Assembly: GCA_045538935.1 (NCBI GenBank)
Contig: JAZQEI010000004.1
Span: 9,613 to 73,612, forward strand
DNA: 64,000 nucleotides
From: RGIG3013 sp045538935
Lineage (GTDB): Bacteria > Bacillota > Clostridia > Oscillospirales > Acutalibacteraceae
Reading direction: 5' to 3'
In this document: positions 61,501 through 64,000 of the stretch, piece by piece
Numbering within the stretch: the stretch's first letter is position 1
Layout of the letters: each line of letters begins with the position of its first letter
Program-made: the position numbers and the translations under genes
The notes under the pieces: model-generated
Database searches by the model: none
Seen by the model: only the letters and a program-made list of their open reading frames with translations
Told to the model about the DNA's origin: nothing

Positions 61501-64000
61501 AAATGAGGTTTTGCAGTCAAATAAATCCGATGCACTGGATTTTGCAACTGCACAGCATAATCTTACTGTAGCATACAATAAGCTCTTAACCGTAGAAGAT
61601 TATAATAACGGCATAAAGCATTATTATCAGGTTGCTGACGGTAATTCTACACATCAAAACAATTCTTTCTGGCCTGCTAATACAAATATAGCGGTTAACA
61701 TTACTGTTACTAACGATAAATCACCAAGCAATATTGCGGTTAAGCACTCTACCTACGGTAACGCTACTTGGAACGGTTTTTACGGTTGGCAGATAAACCT
61801 TAACAATTCTGATTTTGGCGATGTAGATGCTGTAAGCGGTATTAATGCTTATGCTATATGGCTCGATTATTCCGAGTTTGGCGGAGCAGATACATGGACA
61901 GCATATCTCTCAGACGCTGAGGGCAATATGCTAACCGAAACTATCAAATGGCAACAATATATGGGCTCTTTAAACAGCACCGTTACCCTGGTTAATACTA
62001 AGACCGGTGAGGTTACCGAAAGCGCTATTGTTAAGCGCGACAGAGGCGGATATGAAATTCCCGCAGGCTTTGTTGGCTACGTTATATTCAAGTGTGATGG
62101 TGCCGATGCTGCTACAACAAACTGGTTAGATATTGCAAGCATATGTATTGTTCGCCATTACTCAGGCAGCACTTCTCCCGCAGAGAATGCAAGTAAAAAC
62201 TATTACTACGGAGATGTTTATGCTGTAAGAAATATTGAGGCATTTAAGGCCGATATTTTATCGGGCGCACTCGGTAAACTTGTAGGCACCGACAGAAACG
62301 GTGTGAACTTTAATGTTTCCGACAATACAGTTATTACTTACGCTAAGGTTGAAGATGCAAACTCCTACACAGTAAATCTTTACAATACAGAAGATTTAAC
62401 CCTTGCTGCTTCGGTAACCACAACCGAACTTTCTGCAGATTTTGGCGTAATGGAAGGCGAGTATATCGCACAGGTTATTGCATCAAAGGGACCAAATGTT
62501 ATAGCAATATCGCTTTGCAGAGTAAATGACGGCACTTGTGACCACAATTATGTTGAGACCGATTTTGTAGAAGGCACTTGCGAAACCAATGGCCTTAAAA
62601 CCGAAACCTGCACGGGTTGCGGTCACGAGATTTATACCGAATATCCTGCAGGTCACAGTTATGAAAGCGTTGTAACTGAGCCCACTGCCGAAAATAAAGG
62701 CTATACAACACACACCTGTTCAAAGTGCGGTAAGGTTGTTGTAGATACATATGTTGCGGCATTAAAGCCTTATTATCAGGTTGCCGATGCCAATTCTACC
62801 CATACAAAGCCTACAGGTGCCTTTGCAAGTAACACAAGCAACGACAACCTTGTAGAAACAAACCGCAATTCGCCCACCAATAAGGCGGTTAAACACGGAA
62901 CCTTCGGTAATGCCGCTTGGAACGGATATTATGCCTGGCAGATAAACCTTGATAATATGGGTTATGAGAGTGCCGACATAGTAAACGGTGTAACATCATA
63001 CGCCGTGTGGTTCGATTATTCGCAGTTTGGCGCAGCAGACACCTGGGGCGCATTTATTTCAGATGCAAACGGCAATGTTTTATCTGATGCTATGCTGTGG
63101 GATGCTTGGCTCGGCAAAGTGGTAAAATCCAATATAACCTTGGTTAACACCAAAACAGGCGAAATCAGTGAACTTTCTCCCATAGAGGCTTACGGCGATA
63201 GTCGCGGCGGATTTATGATACCTGCGGGCTTTGTAGGCTATGTTGTGTTCACTTGCGATGGTTCGAATGCTACAAATGTAAACTTTGCAAATGCAAAGAA
63301 TATAACCATTGTTCGCCATTACAATGCCGCACCTTCACCCGCTGAAAATGCGGGTAAAAGGTATTATTACGGTAACGTTTATGCTGTAAGAGATTTAGAT
63401 GCCTTTAAGACAGATGTGTTATCTGGTGCACTAGGTAAACTTGTAGGTCAAAATACTAACTGTGTAAACTTTGACAATTCGAGCGGAAAAGTTGTAACGT
63501 TTGCTAAGGTAGAGGGTGCAACATCTTACACCATAAACCTTTACAGTAATAATTCCGCGTTAAAGCTAATGTATAGCATTACGACTAGTGAGCTTTATGC
63601 CGATTTTGGTAATATAAAAGGTAATTACATAGCACAGGTTATTGCTACGGATGAAAGTGGTGTCTTAGCCGTTTCGACAGTTAAATATGACGATGGCAAA
63701 ACAACCCATATTTACGATAACGGTGTAGTAACTGCACCCGGCTGTACAAATGCTGGTTATACAACTTACACTTGCTCAGTTTGTGGCGACACATACACAG
63801 CAGATGCAACCGAAGCATTAGGCCACTCTTATGTAGACGAAGTAATTGCAGCAACACCCGAAGCACAGGGCTATACAAAGCACACTTGCTCAGTTTGCGG
63901 CGATACATATAATGATACATTTGTTGACTATGTACCCGAAGGCCCAGTAGAAACACCTGTAGAGAGCTTTACTTACACAGAGACCGATACAGAGGTAACA
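58565..64000 (+). CDS. Giant secreted FG-GAP/LamG/FIVAR multidomain protein (runs off window end)
   Basis: Open for 1,812 codons to the window edge. Signal peptide 1-32, ending TAFA. Residues 70-720 hold nine Asp-rich FG-GAP/VCBS calcium loops (first Asp at 74, 196, 288, 351, 413, 502, 574, 636, 690; e.g. DWDNDGDLD), predicting a beta-propeller. A LamG/concanavalin-like domain spans 732-945 and a FIVAR module 946-1012. Two tandem 383-residue units follow, beginning at Tyr1020 and Tyr1403 (YYQVAD), each with a beta-rich domain, a fibronectin-like domain and a CxxC module pair (Cys 1349/1385 and 1737/1775, e.g. CSVCGDTY). Start: ATG behind TAAGGAGG. Probably surface adhesion or glycan binding; no catalytic motif was seen. 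It may reach the wall through C-terminal sequence outside the window. Confidence 0.9.
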   Translation, partial: MKKRLLSVFLVVCLILTSVYTGVITAFATTGEIEKFYSPTIETNTGDMNIIPYNNSGFTVDLAAAFCANQMLIDMNHDGILDLVIGTGSSSYDGHYVFYGKGGNQDPNSENYMVFEAAQKISDQNLAFGYPSYIYDENGNITDTWLVGGWGEAYTDFDSSDPYANKIQLGMGNYIMNVDGYDWTGREYCRQYLYADYDGDGVNDMLLGLGALERSFKINQYDENGVWDNGVPQLHGWVFYAKNNGTNEKPAFAETQVVRSYDSLEAYNNGDEGKAIDVFGIVSPNFADFDNDGDWDLICGSFTSEVTYYQNVGTRQNPVYLHGVDVMGVDKDGNVIPFDYKGQQTRIINYDFNKDGTNDIIISEEDGRISLYVWVGMSQDGTTPLFRNDGPFQTPAETSSVTAGFGSGMASIDWDNDGDEDIIQGDSYGRVWLIKNVTLEKYLEKHGLTEVDATTIDLSNPSWVKPVLMKNSDGEIIRPLPVGPFQGPMECNYGYVSVDVADWDGDGNLDLMLNDAEGRVTWYNGFGDGSDTVGECHDVEVEWTNGVKYPVDNWFAPSGNELIVYWRMSPVMIDLNEDGLMDLVTGDHEAYLAYYERYEEDGVLKLKEGNREIFGNISITASDYANRGRKNYCFTDWDNDGDLDFMMYGGANVCYYKNVATEEGTFKFKKAGTPHNRKIIAHVVGPAVCDWNQDGIDDLIMCDESGHIFYLKNNCNWVDESGYKNTDTNQNLVAAWDFEGEGDDVYADKAPAGSVADTLNTANSENVTIQNGIASITNIGALYANASADINQTGEMTIFMRAKFNSLGGVTCLVDKEGVFENYYWAGQLTSEYVTSDNVNSVYDTAYTPENGIWRDIALVVKRNSHGKLDVKAYAAASSDIQGGSDFKVLYDEHTDFDALNLNNNALYIGTRSQLYTSPATREFEFVQVYSTALSAEQLADLSAKERLSDAIADAELITDSSIYTNDSYAAFSAALTYANEVLQSNKSDALDFATAQHNLTVAYNKLLTVEDYNNGIKHYYQVADGNSTHQNNSFWPANTNIAVNITVTNDKSPSNIAVKHSTYGNATWNGFYGWQINLNNSDFGDVDAVSGINAYAIWLDYSEFGGADTWTAYLSDAEGNMLTETIKWQQYMGSLNSTVTLVNTKTGEVTESAIVKRDRGGYEIPAGFVGYVIFKCDGADAATTNWLDIASICIVRHYSGSTSPAENASKNYYYGDVYAVRNIEAFKADILSGALGKLVGTDRNGVNFNVSDNTVITYAKVEDANSYTVNLYNTEDLTLAASVTTTELSADFGVMEGEYIAQVIASKGPNVIAISLCRVNDGTCDHNYVETDFVEGTCETNGLKTETCTGCGHEIYTEYPAGHSYESVVTEPTAENKGYTTHTCSKCGKVVVDTYVAALKPYYQVADANSTHTKPTGAFASNTSNDNLVETNRNSPTNKAVKHGTFGNAAWNGYYAWQINLDNMGYESADIVNGVTSYAVWFDYSQFGAADTWGAFISDANGNVLSDAMLWDAWLGKVVKSNITLVNTKTGEISELSPIEAYGDSRGGFMIPAGFVGYVVFTCDGSNATNVNFANAKNITIVRHYNAAPSPAENAGKRYYYGNVYAVRDLDAFKTDVLSGALGKLVGQNTNCVNFDNSSGKVVTFAKVEGATSYTINLYSNNSALKLMYSITTSELYADFGNIKGNYIAQVIATDESGVLAVSTVKYDDGKTTHIYDNGVVTAPGCTNAGYTTYTCSVCGDTYTADATEALGHSYVDEVIAATPEAQGYTKHTCSVCGDTYNDTFVDYVPEGPVETPVESFTYTETDTEVT
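61622..63919 (+). repeat. Tandem 1,149-bp in-frame duplication in the giant gene
   Basis: Unit A 61622-62770 and unit B 62771 to about 63919 encode parallel proteins: YYQVADGNSTH/YYQVADANSTH, NLVGKL-type and DILSGALGKLVG/DVLSGALGKLVG, and the CxxC modules. The two are diverged at DNA level, so the duplication is old. Confidence 0.75.

Noticed and set aside
63681..63956. 91-codon minus-strand frame near the window end
   Set aside because: It overlaps the CxxC modules of the giant protein; its Leu/Cys/His-rich repeats are the antisense of the repeated coding sequence.

Overview
The window is AT-rich, gene-dense and almost entirely protein-coding. It looks like a chromosomal segment of an anaerobic, Gram-positive Clostridia member, probably an uncultured gut Oscillospiraceae-type organism. 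The pointers are a very large pyruvate:ferredoxin oxidoreductase, a YerB-like DUF3048 lipoprotein, QueH, a YmfF/YmfH M16 pair, a CorC/CNNM protein, strong Shine-Dalgarno sites with many TTG/GTG starts, textbook TTGACA-17-TATAAT promoters, and a giant secreted FG-GAP/FIVAR/CxxC-module protein. I saw no rRNA, tRNA, CRISPR array, phage or intact insertion sequence.

Layout. 1-6.9 kb: housekeeping and transport (HAD phosphatase, DUF3048 lipoprotein, SGNH hydrolase, Na+-dependent SNF symporter, SulP transporter without STAS domain, GtrA, cysteine synthase). 7.0-21.7 kb: a catabolic-looking island. An AraC regulator (probably starting at CTG), an SGNH esterase and an amidohydrolase form one operon. 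A second operon of nine genes follows: a paralogous amidohydrolase, an M55 peptidase, two DegT aminotransferases, two Gfo/Idh oxidoreductases, a NagB-like deaminase, NagA and a third Gfo/Idh. A GH20 hexosaminidase plus HAD phosphatase unit closes the island. A nearly identical 27-bp element lies upstream of both main operons, so the AraC protein probably controls both. The content suggests use of an N-acetylated amino-sugar or aminocyclitol conjugate by a route I do not recognise; this is my best candidate for an undescribed system.

21.8-32 kb: NhaC antiporter, amidohydrolase, esterase, small membrane protein, radical SAM protein, PutP-like symporter, a divergent XRE-regulator/solute-binding-lipoprotein pair, QueH and a CorC-like protein. 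32-41.7 kb: PFOR, an orphan membrane protein bracketed by GGGGACGGTTCT repeats, the GH13/glycogen phosphorylase operon, and an unlisted 49-residue membrane protein with its own promoter and terminator. 41.8-49 kb: an overlapping operon M16-M16-lgt-folD-unknown-DUF2142. 49-57 kb: an S1-domain protein, a 63-residue protein, and cell-surface polysaccharide genes (three glycosyltransferase genes and a second DUF2142 protein). 57.1-57.5 kb holds a decayed glycosidase remnant. 57.5-64 kb: an AraC regulator divergent from a secreted protein of more than 1,800 residues that runs off the window end.

All functions are from reading motifs by eye; no database search was possible.
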